From Apostichopus japonicus (lineage: Eukaryota; Echinodermata; Holothuroidea; Aspidochirotida; Stichopodidae): DNA of 64,000 nucleotides. How positions within the stretch are numbered: position 1 is the stretch's first letter; every line of letters starts with the position of its first letter. The notes under the pieces were generated by a model that ran no database searches, had not been told where the DNA came from, and saw only the letters and a program-made list of their open reading frames with translations. Positions 1 through 13,600 of this stretch are shown here, piece by piece. The DNA lies in assembly GCF_037975245.1 (NCBI RefSeq), contig NC_092563.1, positions 26,132,960 through 26,196,959 of the forward strand, given 5' to 3'. The position numbers were made by a program, and so were the translations under genes.

Positions 1-1969
1 TAATTGGTTTTCTTTTCAAATTTGCAGGTTATTTATCCAAATATTTTTGGAAGTTAATTAATATCCATAGAGAAGCTTGATATAAATAACCATTAAATGC
101 GAATTAAACTGCTCAAATAATATGTTTCAGTATCAAATCAGAATCAAACTTTACAAAGGAACCTTTAGCCTTTGGAAAGAAAATAGAAATCATGACCACA
201 ATTGGGAGACCTACAGAGTTTAATACATTTTGCAGCAGAAAACCACTTTCTCAACAGATCTTTGAAGAAATTAGAGCAAACAGTGTATACAAAAATGACA
301 ATGGATGCAAAGTCATGCCATGTTATTGATTAACGGTTAGGGTATTTAATGTCAGAATCAGTTTCATGGAAGAGAAACTGGGAGAAGTACTCTTAAAGTA
401 TTTTAGTCGGGTTTTTTTCAAAGCATTCCGCCCACAAACACAAATAGACAAGAGGTGTTACTGTAAAGTTATTGATTTATTCTGTTATGTAATCACCGGG
501 CATAAATTAACACTGGGAGTGCTTCTTCTTTTTTCCTTTTGAGTTTTCTGTGCAAGTGTTCACAACATATTAATCTGTTAAAAGTTCAGTTATGTCATTG
601 TAGTAATCACAAGAATGCAAAATGTAGAATAATATATCAAACCTTTAGTTGAGTGAAAAGTTATGGTTGGTGATGAATGAATTATGTGATGTGAAATAGA
701 AATAAAGTGTGGAATAGTCCAGTCCCACCACAACTTGAATACAAATCTCCTGCTTTGCAATACAGGATACTTCAACCAACTGGGCCATGAAATGTGGCTG
801 ATGTGTTCAAGAGTGATAAATCCTTCTATTATCTATACTCTTGGAAGGCAACATAGAGCTCCTCGGTCTCTAGATATACATTATCCATGAGCAGCTGCAG
901 GGTGGTTAATGTACAGTGGCTTAATAGGGACTAAGAAAGGAAACAATTGGGACAAAGACATAATCTTGACTTTTTAAATCGGAACTTTGAGATGAAAAGT
1001 CATAAGTTTGAGATGAAAAGTCAAAATTTGGAGATATAAAGTCAAAATTTGAAGATAAAAAATCTAAATTGGAGATAAGTCAAAATTTGGAGATTTGGAG
1101 ACACTTAATCCCCCCCCCCCATGTCCCTATTAAGCCACCATATTAATGATATCAATTTGTGCATGTATTAGCTGACATCAGGGTGAAATTAGGGTCAAGG
1201 TGCACACATTTCTTTGTTCTTTCTCTGTATAAATGGTCGAATTGAAACTATATACCTCCATATCTGAAACGAGGCTCTAGAGTTACTGTATCCATTCAGC
1301 AAACATTATCAGGAGAACAATAGAAATTATGTTTATTACGATGGATAGTAATGATATAATGACAAATAGATCACTGGGAATACCACACAGGGTGAACTAC
1401 AAAAGGGTAATGAGGGGGGCACAGGTACATCCAATGGATTAACAATACCCTGCTCAGATTCTAACTGGATGATTCATTTTTGTTAACATAGATAAGTTAG
1501 AATCTAACTGACTCTTTTTTCTTTCATCAGAAATATCTAAATACCCTTGTTTAGAAACTGAGGTATCTTTTAATAAAGCATGACATTAGTATATCAAATT
1601 TATCAAACAAACCTGAAAATTTGAATGAAAAATGTAACAAATGTAACATGACTCATCCTACAGTTTTGCCAGCAAATTACAATATGAAATCACTTCACTT
1701 TTGAAATACCCTAATACTTCAAAATGAATATGTGTCAACCTGAATTTTCACATTTCTGAAGTCGATACAATGGAGCTTAATGAATATATTCTGAACTCTT
1801 GATAAAGTTGAGTTGTACTACAAACATGATAACCTAATACTTTCAGCATTAAATGAGTTTCTACCATAGGTTAATTATAACATGATAAAAACATGAAGTT
1901 ATTAGATGCAAAAGTCTCCAGTTAGATAGATGATAGATGAGATGTACCCTCCTCATGAAATATACTTAC
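1..1969. other. HYDIN intron 57 (part)
   Basis: AT-rich sequence after the exon 57 donor. Apart from the inverted-repeat element at 916-1138 I see no gene. A minus-strand stretch at 830-905 reads LLMDNVYLETEEL after an acceptor-like CTGCAG, but it hits stops and does not continue the HYDIN sequence. Confidence 0.6.
916..1138. mobile_element. MITE-like element with 16-base terminal inverted repeats
   Basis: GTGGCTTAATAGGGAC at 916-931 is repeated in perfect inverse at 1123-1138. The 223-base interior contains a degenerate series of about 24-base repeats built on GAAAAGTCAAAATTTGGAGA and ends in a C run. No coding sequence is present. A clear target-site duplication could not be assigned. Confidence 0.65.
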
Positions 1970-4900
1970 GCCCTTCCTCTCATCATGGGAGGTTGCACCG
2001 GGGCATCCCTCATCATCTGATTGATCACATACTTGAAGTCAAACTCTCCCTTGTTCTCGATGGTGAACGATCTCTGCTTCCTTTGGTTCACCAAGACCGC
2101 ACCAAAGTTGATGTCGCTGGTAGGGAAGATCTTGTACTTACTGAAAATGGATCGCACACTCAGCTTGACGGGTATGCTGGCGATGGTCTCACCACTGTCA
2201 GAAATGTGAGGCTCAATGATCTGCAGATTAGACAATTTAGACAGTTACAATGACTTAGATAGACCCATGAAATATATCTCTAGTTTCTTGAACTATCAAA
2301 TATATCTCTAGTTTCTTGAACTATCAAATATATCTCTAGTTTCTTGAACTGTCAAATATATCTCTAGCTTCTTGAACTATCAAATATGTCTCTAGTTTTC
2401 TTCAACTATCTTATCATTACCAAATATTCTTCTACAAATGTTTGAGGAGGAATTTATCTCATGATATAATTCTCGCTCCTACCTGACATTTCAAGATAGG
2501 CTCGTCTTTGATGGTCAATTCTTTCCTAGATCGAAAGATGACTTGTACTTGAGTTGGTCTCTCATTTGGGACTAACACTCCTTTCTGTGGAATTACTGAA
2601 AACAGATTGACAATTTCTTGTCCACAGGTTTCTGTTGGCTCAAAGATGAAACTGCAAAAAGAGAGAAAAGAACAAGTGTCAGTATGACAAACGAATCTCA
2701 GATTTAGATGCTTAGAGTTTAAAGAATTCATCTTACCCACTAAAGAGAATGAATTTCACTCTCAAAGAAATAGCTGCTGCTGATAAAGAGTGGGAGGATA
2801 TCAAGGTAGCAAGTCACAAAGATTTTATGTCATCACCAGGAGAACATAAGTCATCAATTGGGGAGCACTGACAATATTAACAAATGTACTACTATTTTAG
2901 GAATTGACTGTTTTCATACTGCTATAGAAAACATTCCCATTGGACTTTATGTCTTAAATCTTAATGAAAAGGCTGAGGACTCATCTGTTTTATGTGTTGT
3001 CAGAAAATGTCAACCTTGTGGTAATCTTGATTCCTTTATCACAGAAGATCTTCCATTTTATGAAGTAAATGGTATTTAATCATTTTAAATGAAAGAGAAA
3101 CAATTTAAGATCTCATAGATAGCATAGTACATGTAAAATAACATTGCTTGTTGTTGAGTCGTCATCTGATGTCAGTCTAGAAATCTCTTTACAACACTTG
3201 TTTTCAAAGTACTGCACCAGTACGGGATTTTATCTCACACCATACCACCACACCATCTCACAGTACATCAACTCACACAACACATCACAATATACCACAC
3301 CACATCATACCTGTATGAGATTCATTTCACACCATACCACCTCACACCACAGCATCTCACACTACATCATCTCATACCACACCACATCACAACATACCAC
3401 ACCACATACCTGTATGGGATTTCATCTCACAACATACCACCTAAGACCACACCATCTCACACTACATCACCTCATACCTCACACAACAAGATGCAACACC
3501 ACATCATACCTGTATGGGATTTCATCTCACACCATACCACCTCACACCACACCATCTCACCTCACACCACATCATAACATACCACACCACATCATACCTC
3601 ACCTGTATGGGATTTCATCTCACACTATACAACCTCACACCACACATCTCACACTTCATCACCTCATACCACAACACATCACAACAAACCACACCACATC
3701 TTACCTGTATGGCATTTCATCTCACACGATACAACCTCACACCACACCATCTCACACTACATCACCTCATCCCACAACACATCACAACATACCACACCAC
3801 ATCTTACCTGTATGGCATTTCATATCACACGACACGACCTCACACCACACCATCTCACACTACATCATCTCAAACAACAACACATCACAACAAACCACAC
3901 CACATCTTACCTGTATGGCATTTCATATCACACGACACGACCTCACACCACACCATCTCACACTACATCACCTCATACCACAACACATCACAACAAACCA
4001 CACCACATCTTACCTGTATGAGATTTCATATCTGCCTTTATTTTTAAGGGAACAGGTCTGTTTGGTCTCATCCATGACTCTAATAATTCCAAAGTCCAGG
4101 CCACCATCTGCTCCTTTGGGGAAGCTCATGTCCAGAGCTACATCGTAAGCTTCAGCAAGTACCTGGATGTTTTCTGTCTGTAGTAATCCCATTATGTTTT
4201 CTACATCAGAGACCTGTAACAGTGCACAAACCATACACATGTTACAGTTTCCACAAAGAGTCCACTCACAGTAATATGTATGCATTTCACCTTCAATGAA
4301 TCATTAATGCAAACTATTAGCAAAAGTAAATTAATAAAAGAACAAGGGAACATTTTTTAAATTTGGATATCTTATAAACATTATATAACCGACTCAACAT
4401 ACAATGAACAAAGAATTAGACTGAAGTCTTCCTCTAGACAATTAAATGGCTTTGAGATGAATATTTTACCAAATTCTTAAGAAACAATTTCTTTGAGTCT
4501 TCTTTGGCAAGTTAAAAGCATCTGCAGACAGACTCCAATCCTACACCATATTAGAGTGACTCAGTGAACAACAGCCAGTTTGTACTTTCCCAATACCATT
4601 TCCTTTCCACAGCCTCCAAAGTACTATTTTATTGAAAACAAAATTTAATATGAAAAATTAAAATGTAGCAAGCTGTTTTTCAGAGCCTCTTTGCAAACTG
4701 ACCTCCAAACGGACCATTTTCTTCATGTTAGTTGGTCTGAAGGCTCTGAAGTTGGCATTTAAAGCAAACTCTGACTTTGGTTCAATGATTCCACTGTCCA
4801 CTGACACTGAGAACTCGTCTCCCAGGGCTTCTAGACCACTGAGTCGCCAGGCGACAGGAAGAAGTTTACTGTTGCGTAAGTAGATTGTTTTTGTGTCTTT

Positions 4901-7666
4901 CCTGGGAAAGTTGAAGATAGAAATATTGAGCTTGAAAGTAAGAAGAATCTCAGATAGTTGAGACCACTAAGGTTTAGTAGTACATGTAACTGCAAATTAC
5001 TGTGTTGTTTTGGATGAGGGATAAAATCCTGGTTATTTCATTGAATAAATTGCTTCTCATAAAAAAGAAAATAAATGTGATTTAGTACAAGCCTTCTCAA
5101 CACAGGTTTTTCCTCTTTTCTCAATCATTGGTCATTCATTGGTCACTCATCGGTCATTCATTGGTCATTCATTGGTCACCCATTGGTCACTCATTGGTCA
5201 CTCATTGGCCATTCATTGTTCACTCATTTGTAAACTTACAATAAATGTGACATTAAGCAAACTACCTTTCCTCTGTAAGAGTAGGAAGCTAAGATGTGAA
5301 CCTACCTGTCACATTCCCTCAAAATACTGCTAATGAAACACAACTACAAGTAATACTCCAGCAAGGCTGTTTCATCATTAATTGATTCAAGGTTCCTACT
5401 ATCAAGTGTTCTTGAATACTGCCCCCTAACTGCCGCACTGCTATCCCTCTGAGAGGCAAGTAAGTGCTTTCTGATGTCATCTTTGTCATAGTGAACACTT
5501 ACCTGTGCAAGAGAACCCTTTCAAAGTGTAGCTGTCTCTTGTCTAATTCAAGCTCAGGTCTTACTCCATAGCAGGCTATCTTGAAGAGAACAGGCTCAGG
5601 GTTTTCCTTGATACAACAGACTATAGAATCTTCAAAGTACCCTTGATTCTTTGGGTAAGCCCAAACTGTGAGCTCCTGAGAGAACAGAAATGAAAGTTAA
5701 AAGAAAGATTCTTTAGATATACCTAAGAGTGAATGAACTTAGGAGGTTATCACCAGTTGTATAGACCAAGGGGCCTTGATCTGCTCTATGTCCATATATA
5801 ATATATGTGCACTGAACAGTTGTAAGCCATACAGCTCACCCTTATGAAAAAGTAAAACAACTTTAGGAATGAAAATGTAGTACAAAAGTAGCAGAACAAA
5901 AGGACAAATTTCAGACAATAGTAGAACAAAAAACAGTCATGTAACCGAACAATTCCTTTCATACCCACACAGGTGGCATGCACACTCTCACACCTTTCTC
6001 TGCATTTTGAAGTTTGAATGTCACAGAGCAAAATTTTGAGAAAAAGGTAGATATTTCAATGCAAAGTAGGATGAAGACTAAACAGGTAGGAAAAATATGA
6101 TTCCTGGACAGCCAGCAGTTACTGCTCTCTTAACATACTACCAGGCAAGGGCCAACAAGTGCATGTCAGTGATGACACACTATTAGACATATGTAAGAAG
6201 GATCATAGAACCTCCAGGTTGAGATTTTTGGGATTATTATCCAGGTACTACACTTGACTTGTTTCTATAACACAGTACTTACAGAAACAACCCCAACATA
6301 AATGTATAATAACAATAACAACAATGAACCTTGATGACATCACTAAGGTACCTGTGATTCTCCTGGCTTCATGGTCATAGTTGGTGGGTCCAAGAGGAAT
6401 GTCGTGGCATTACTGTCCTGCTGGAAGCAGAAAGAGATCTCTGCTTCTAAGGGTGATGTATTCTTGATGGTCATCTTTTCCATATTCTCCGGGTATTTCC
6501 CTTCCTTGTACCTGTCCCTCGGTTTCCCTGCTAGGAGTGGTCCCATCTGGAGCAACTCGGAGTTCAGAAGGTATTTCTTGTGGACAATTTCATCTGACCT
6601 CTGACACTTTTTACGATGAGGAAAGACAATCCTGTCCAATAAAAACCGTACAGGTTAAATTAATATTAGCTAGATGTACAAACATAGTGGAGCTAACAAA
6701 ACACAAGAAACATTGGGTAGTCCTTCAAAATGGTCTTTTATAGTACTACATCCACGAAAATCAATATGGCTATGGAAACAGAAAATGTCGTCTTTCTGCT
6801 ATCAGAATCTTTGTTAATACAATCAAGTTTAAAACATACTAATAACTATGGATTTTCAGTATATGTGACATTGAATCTACATCTATTATATAAATATATT
6901 ATATAAATCAATAAAAAATTCTTCATCCAGACAGATTCTGCACTAATGATTATCAGCAATAAGCAGAAGAAATATAACTCACTGGACTTTGATATAGTCT
7001 CCTTCACAAGTTTTAAATGACACTGTTTGGTTATCTACCTACTCACATCACCTGTACTTCTATTCTCTTCCTTTCATCTTAAACTGCAATTACGGTGCAC
7101 ACACTCTTAAGCATTTCTTTAGGTATTCATGAATATTCATATGTTGTGGGAGTGACTATTGATTTGTGTACAGACCCAGGTTATTAATTAAGTTACAGCA
7201 CAATGACAGCTGTCATGTCATATATCAAGAACACCTATAAAGGTGTGTTTGACACAGTTACTTACATACATACATGCATACATATTAGACACTTAAAAGC
7301 GGTGCTACATCGAGATCATAGCGCTTTACAAAAAGAAAGCTAAATCTTAGAATATAGATAAGTTTTCAAAGCTTTCTTGAAAATGGACAAAGAACGAGAA
7401 CTCCTAATGCTAACAGGTAGGCTATTCCACATGCGTCTGTCCTATCCCCACAGCTAGAATAAACAAAAGATGCTGTAGTTATAAACCTCCAACATTACCT
7501 TGGTTCCCTGCTGATGTAAGGGAATGAGCACACCCCACGACAGAACAGCTGGTACCTCCTCCTGGTTCCAACTATTTCAAAGTTTAATGTCTGGTCGAAC
7601 TGACCGAGGTCATCGGATGCAAAGCAGAGACGAAGGGCCACCTCACCCTGTGGCTCAACTGTCCAT
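1970..7666 (-). CDS. HYDIN: HYDIN exons 51-57: ASH repeats after the linker (residues 2916-3396, continues off the left edge)
   Basis: Exons are 7499-7666, 6352-6631, 5503-5675, 4703-4901, 4014-4213, 2483-2651 and 1970-2220. Landmarks are VGTRRRYQLFCRGVCSFPYI, KYLLNSELLQMGPLLAGKPR, YPENMEKMTIKNTSPLEAEI, IVCCIKENPEPVLFKIACYG, LRNSKLLPVAWRLSG, AEAYDVALDMSFPKGADGG, SVIPQKGVLVPNERPTQVQV and INFGAVLVNQRKQRSFTIEN. All are well conserved with vertebrate HYDIN. Exon 55 ends ATCTCATACAG before donor GTAAGA, and a tandem copy series of that donor follows in the intron. Exon 57 ends in phase 2 at donor GTAAGT; the next exon is outside the window. Confidence 0.95.
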
Positions 7667-10600
7667 CTAAATATAGTTAACCTATAAGTAGAGCACAAAA
7701 ATGGAGACTTGCATAATTTGTAACAAATCATGCTAGCAATGATGGAACACAAATCAATTAAACAATTCTAATAGTTACATGATTATATTGCTCAGGGTTG
7801 TCAACCTCTGCAAACAATACAATGAATAAGCTATCCTAACTTGCTATATTAATTATACTGCACAAAGGAGAAATGTCCCTGCTCTAAATGGCATCTCTGA
7901 ATCTTTGTTCATTAAACACATGATTGTTACATTATGAGCTCTGAACATACTATGGGACAGTTTTTTCCCTCTCAATATAGCTATGAGCACACTCTCCTAA
8001 ATAGTAACATGGCAATGAAAGAATACACTGCATGCAATGCTTAACACATTTTCCATGATTCCTCCACATTTCAAGTCTATCATACAACACTGCTGGATTT
8101 CATACATGACAATCACAATATAAATGTCTATCTCAAGAGAGTCTGCTCCCTTGGAGTTAAAAGGCTTACTTTGGATTTTTTGGTTCCTGAATGATGGAGA
8201 GTTCACCAGTAGTGCTGCTCTGGTTATCATAGTCTGAACCTGGGGTGGTGTGTCCTGGTGGAGGCGAAGTAACACTGAGGGAACTCTTACGACCTCTGTT
8301 TCCCTTGGCAGACCTCTTCCTGGAACCGGTACTCTCGGCACCTGTACGTAGCTTGTCCTTCCCTTTCCCCTTTCCAGAGGGGGTGGCACTATCATCCTAA
8401 TCAGAATAAAATGATTATTAAAAAAACATTTGTGGCGATATATTTTCAACGTCTTCAATTGTCAATTATAAACAAGGACAACCTATTGATAATACAGTAA
8501 ATGTTCTCGATCAGACCTGATTTTGAACATACATGCTCCTAGATAAAGAACCCTCCCATTTAAACAATTACCCATGAATAACCCAGTTGTCTGTGGAGAA
8601 AACCTGCAAAAGTTCAGTAATTGCTCAGGGGTAAAGGACTTACCTTGCCCTTATCAGGTGTGGTAGCTTCCAAATCAGGATCTATCTCCTTGAGTTTCTC
8701 ATCTTGTCCAATGTTCCTGAAAAGAGGAGGGGAAAAAAGGCTAAAAAATATTGTTTGACACATGAGTAACTACTTTGTTATTCACTTGTCATATGTTTGT
8801 CAAGATTTTGACCTCATCCCACTCATTGCCCCTCTGCCACCCTCCCCCACACCAAACCAGCACCTTCCTAAATGGAATAAGTCCACCTGTAAATAATAAC
8901 AGCTGAACAACAACAACAACCTCTTAAGTTGTACTTTAAGCAAGGCTTTCTAGTGAAGTTGTGTGTGATACTGAGAGTATGTAGTTTGACACATGAGTAA
9001 CTACTTCGTTATCCACTTGTCATATGTTTGTCAAGATTCTGATATCATCCCCCCTCATGCCCCCTCTGCCCCCCCACCCACACCAAACCAGCACCTTCCT
9101 AAATGGAATTAGTCCACCTGTAAATAATAAAAACAGCTGAACAACAACAACAACCTCTTAAGTTGTACTTTAAGCAAGGCTTTCTAGTGAAGTTGTGTGT
9201 AATACTGAGAGTACCGGCCATGCATTCATTACTTACGGATCGTCTGCTGAGGAAGCCACAAAGGTATAATGGCTGGTAGACTCTGATCCTATCGGTGGCT
9301 TTCTCTTGACAGGGTAAGGAATCACTGAGAAGAGAGCATCTGGTGGTATTGGTGGTCCAGATGGGCCTAAACCAAGACCTGTCAATACCTGAAGTGACAA
9401 GAAACACAATAACTGTCAATAAAGTTCAAAATTCACCTATAAAATATACTGACACCTCTGAAATATACAGACAACATTACAACAAAACTACTATCATTGA
9501 TTTTGAGTAATGAAGTCTGTTATTAGCTATGCCCAATCATTTGGTTTGAATTACACATCTTTCGCTGACCAAAAGTAATAATGGGCACATTGCTACCTAG
9601 ACTAGTGTCTCAATCCAGTGTAAACTAGACAAATGATTATTATTTTAATTTTTTGGGATGGGGATTGGGAGGGGGAGGGGGAGGGGAGGGGGAAGGGCTG
9701 CTTCTTTGTGCTTATTTCATGCTCTATTTGAGCATTAAATTGATCCCATTCTACTTAAACCTCCATGGCATGAGCTATATATCACTGAAAAATGTGGAAA
9801 CAATTTACCTTTCAACAAAGAAAGGTTTCTTCTAACCATATTTGAAATATTTTGAAAGTAATACTATAATTGTAGACAGTGGAAATTAACTTCAAAGATA
9901 TTAAAGCACATGAAGAGAGGATTTTGTGCAGTTATATTCACATCAATAGATATCTGACTGTCTGGTGGTCTGTTTGGTCCATACCTACCTCTTCAGATGC
10001 AGGCATTATCTCTGTATCCATGATCTTGTCCACCATCTCGGGCTCTACTTCGCTGGCATCCATGATGATGTGAGGGATTCCAACCTCATCTCTCTTCTGC
10101 TCTCCTTCCTTCTCTCCATCACCTTCTTTGTCTCCTGATTCAGCAACAGCCTGCACAGGATTAAAAACAACAAACAAAACACTTCAACAGATGTACTGAA
10201 GGGCAATATATAACAGCCTTGGCCACTGTACCTTCAGTAATTATGGCCTTGTTGCCTTTCAACGATGCTGATACGTACCAATACACAGTCAGTACAGCTA
10301 GTTCTCGATGGCCTTGATGATCTATGCGTGAAATTTATCAAATTTCAGGCCTGTGGTGAAGAGACCACTAATACTACATGACATATTTGCTTACTAGTTT
10401 CAATAATAATAATATAATTAAGAGTAAGATACAATTTTTACTTTACAGGTATTTTCAGAAAGACATCAATTAAGGCGCAAATTGTTAATTTGTTGGTTTC
10501 TAATATCAAACTGCTAATCCCTACCTTCTCTCTTTCTAGCCGTTCCTTTTCCAGTCTCTCCCTCTCTCTTTCTTTTTCCTTTTCTTTCTCTTTTTCTGCT

Positions 10601-13600
10601 TTGGTCTTGGCCTTCCTTCCTGATGGGGGGTGGGCTGGAGTGTCATCCAAGTCACCATCCTCACCATTAGGATCAGTCACCATTTGACCTGTGAAAAAGT
10701 CAAATCAGTCAGTTAGTTCCATCAGCTTACTGTGATCATTTACAAACTATATTTTTTAGTTGACAAAATTGAGTCTGATGGGAAGAAGACCTTCTTGTAA
10801 AATTATTACTTCAATGAAATAATTATTACTTCAATGAAATAATTATTACTTCAATGTAATAATTATTTCAATGTAATAATTATTACTTCAATGTAATAAT
10901 TATTACTTCAATGTAATAATTATTACTTCAATGTAATAATTATTACTTCAATGTAATAATTATTACTTCAATGTAATAACTTGGAGTGTTAGCTCAGTGG
11001 TTAACGCCGGTGCCTTTCAATCATAACGTCCCCGGTTCGAGTCACTCCCAGATTAATGTTTGTCGTCCAGTTACAGAGTTGTTGACAATTAACATTCATA
11101 ATCATGGACGTTAAATATGAATCTAAGAGACTGACTTTGGTCAGCTTGCGGCTTTGATAAGCCAAAGAGGCTTCTTCGCAAGTTCCTGCTTGCAGGAGGA
11201 TCTAAAATACATACACACATACATGTAGCAGGACACCTTACAGGCATGATCCATCACATGTCAATAGAGGTGAGAACAGTCTCTTTATTTATCAGAATAC
11301 CAGATATATCTTTCAATATGAACGATGAACCATATTATTGTAGAGAAATGCCTAACATATACCAGCTAAGGACACTAACAGGTTATACTGCATATTCAGG
11401 TATTGAAGTTTGGAACAACAATTCCCTACTGTGGCATTAATATAACAAACAATAAATGATTGATACCATGTGAATTTCCTTCTCACAACACATCTGGTTT
11501 AAGACTTGACAAACGGCCCGATGAACAGAATTTGAAATCAGCAATTAATAAGCAGTAACATTTTTTTTTTTTGGTAACTATATGACTCCTGTTAGGAAGA
11601 TACTTAGTTTTTAGAGTCTAGTAAAACATAAAAACCTAGAGTTTATTAAACTTATAACAAAGAAATAATCTTTCAAAAACATCAACTAATTAATACTAAC
11701 GAAGCTAAGAGATTCTCATCCACATCTTACCAGTAGTTCTGTTCCATCTCTTCAAGAGCCTGTCAATTTCTTTCATGCAGTGTTCAAAGGATCTGAATCG
11801 ATTATTCAGCTCTATCTCCTCTTCGGTCAATGGTTCCCTCTCTAACTCTAAGCAAGGAATCATCTCCTGAGAAATTGGTCGACACTTCTCTTTCTTCTTT
11901 TTTCTAAAATATAAAGAACAAAAAAAATAAAATAAAAGGGAATATTACTTCAATTCAAGACTACTTAGAAAACATAACACCAAAAGAAAAGCCATTCATG
12001 AAAGTTTGACCCATTGATGGCCAAGTTCTACCTAATAAACTGAATTAATCCAAGCAATAAGTGATAACAGAACCAAGGATTTTCTTTGATGAAAGCACTA
12101 ACTACTGTATACATGAATATGAGACTATGTTCAGAACATATACTATTAACGAAAGTCTTGGAGGTTCAAGCGTACACTATAAACATGAAAATCTTTTTCT
12201 AAACTTTTCTTGCATAACCAAAAGACTGATAAGGTTTATTATGCCTTCCACAGTGAATTACTGATTACTACTCAAATATGTTCCCCCCCCCCACCTCCCC
12301 ATTTTCTGCCTCCTTGCAGCCTCACTAGGTCTATAACCACATTTCACATGCCTTTTTGAACTCATCAACAAGGACATGTACAAATACAGCCCTCGGCTTC
12401 CTGGACAGAGATAGTTTACATCGAGGAATATCTACTCACTTTCCTGTGTCCTCTGTATCCTTCTGTTCACTGCCTGCTGTTCCATGAGACTCTGGTCTCT
12501 CTGTCATCACAGACTGAGCTACTTTTAGACCCTGATCAGAGGTGGTTGGGGGAGCTTCATGTTTTCCATCTGTAGGAGCCTTCTTGGGTCCTGCTTGGCT
12601 AGGACCAGCACCCATACGTCCTCCGTCTTGACTTTTCTTGGCTGGTGCTCCCTTCACAGAGGCCTCTTTGTCACCCTGCTTGCTACCCTTCTTCTTCTTG
12701 TTCCTAAATAATATAAAGACAAATACAAGGGTAGCCAGACGCAATCATGACATCATAATATATCTTTCTTTCTATAATAAATAGGTCTGATCAAGACACT
12801 ATGCCTTTAACACTACACACCCTTTAAACTTAGTACACTATACAACCAACCTGTGGATGCAAATTTTTGCAATTTCTACAATTCTGTGCAATTATCTCTT
12901 TTCATAATAGAATCCTTAATACAGACCAGCAGACCAAAAAAACCAAATTGTCCCACATAAATTAAACAATATAGCTGTTGTTCAGTGATGGCTCGGAGAT
13001 ACAAATTTACTACAATGCATGTTATATCACCATAAATTACGAATTGAAAGAAGAATGTTCAAGGAATCCGAGAGTGTGCAAGGTTAGCTGTAGGGAAGTA
13101 GAGAGTGGTCAGTCTAGACAATCATTCATATCTACAAACAACTCACTTGTCATCTTCCAGTTTCTTCTCCTCCAGAAGAGCAGCTAGCTCTCTTTCCTTT
13201 CTTTCTCTTTCCAGCCTCTCCTCCATCTCCCTGTTGTAACAAAGAGAGAGTACTTTACAATATGAACTTATATTTTGATGCTATTTAACTATATCAAAAG
13301 GTTTTTTTTTTAATCATCTCTTATGTTGAAATTGCAGAGCATTCCCCAGTGGTGAATGTCAAATTTCTCACAAGAGAAAGCCAGGGAGATACGTATCTGT
13401 AAGTATATCAACAGTACTACTGAATAGCAGCGCATAGAAACATAGGTAAAAGGTATGGAATGAAGCGGGCTTATTTATCCCACTATGAGCAAAATTATGT
13501 TCACAGTTAACTTCCAATGTCACCATAATTCAGACAAGGGGGATAACACCCCGCCCCCTCCCTTCTTGGAATTGCAGGTTAACTTTATTCTGTTCATCTG

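Noticed and set aside
830-905. Possible exon LLMDNVYLETEELYVAF on the minus strand
   Set aside because: It has an acceptor-like start but two stops soon after, only a weak donor, and does not match the HYDIN segment expected next.
3144-4148. Long plus-strand open frames rich in His/Thr/Ser
   Set aside because: They run through the 103-base minisatellite and the reverse strand of exon 55; the composition is that of a CACACC/CATCAC repeat, with no start context or homology.
10981-11050. Functional tRNA gene
   Set aside because: A and B boxes are present but the T-arm and acceptor do not pair well, and a SINE body and tail follow.
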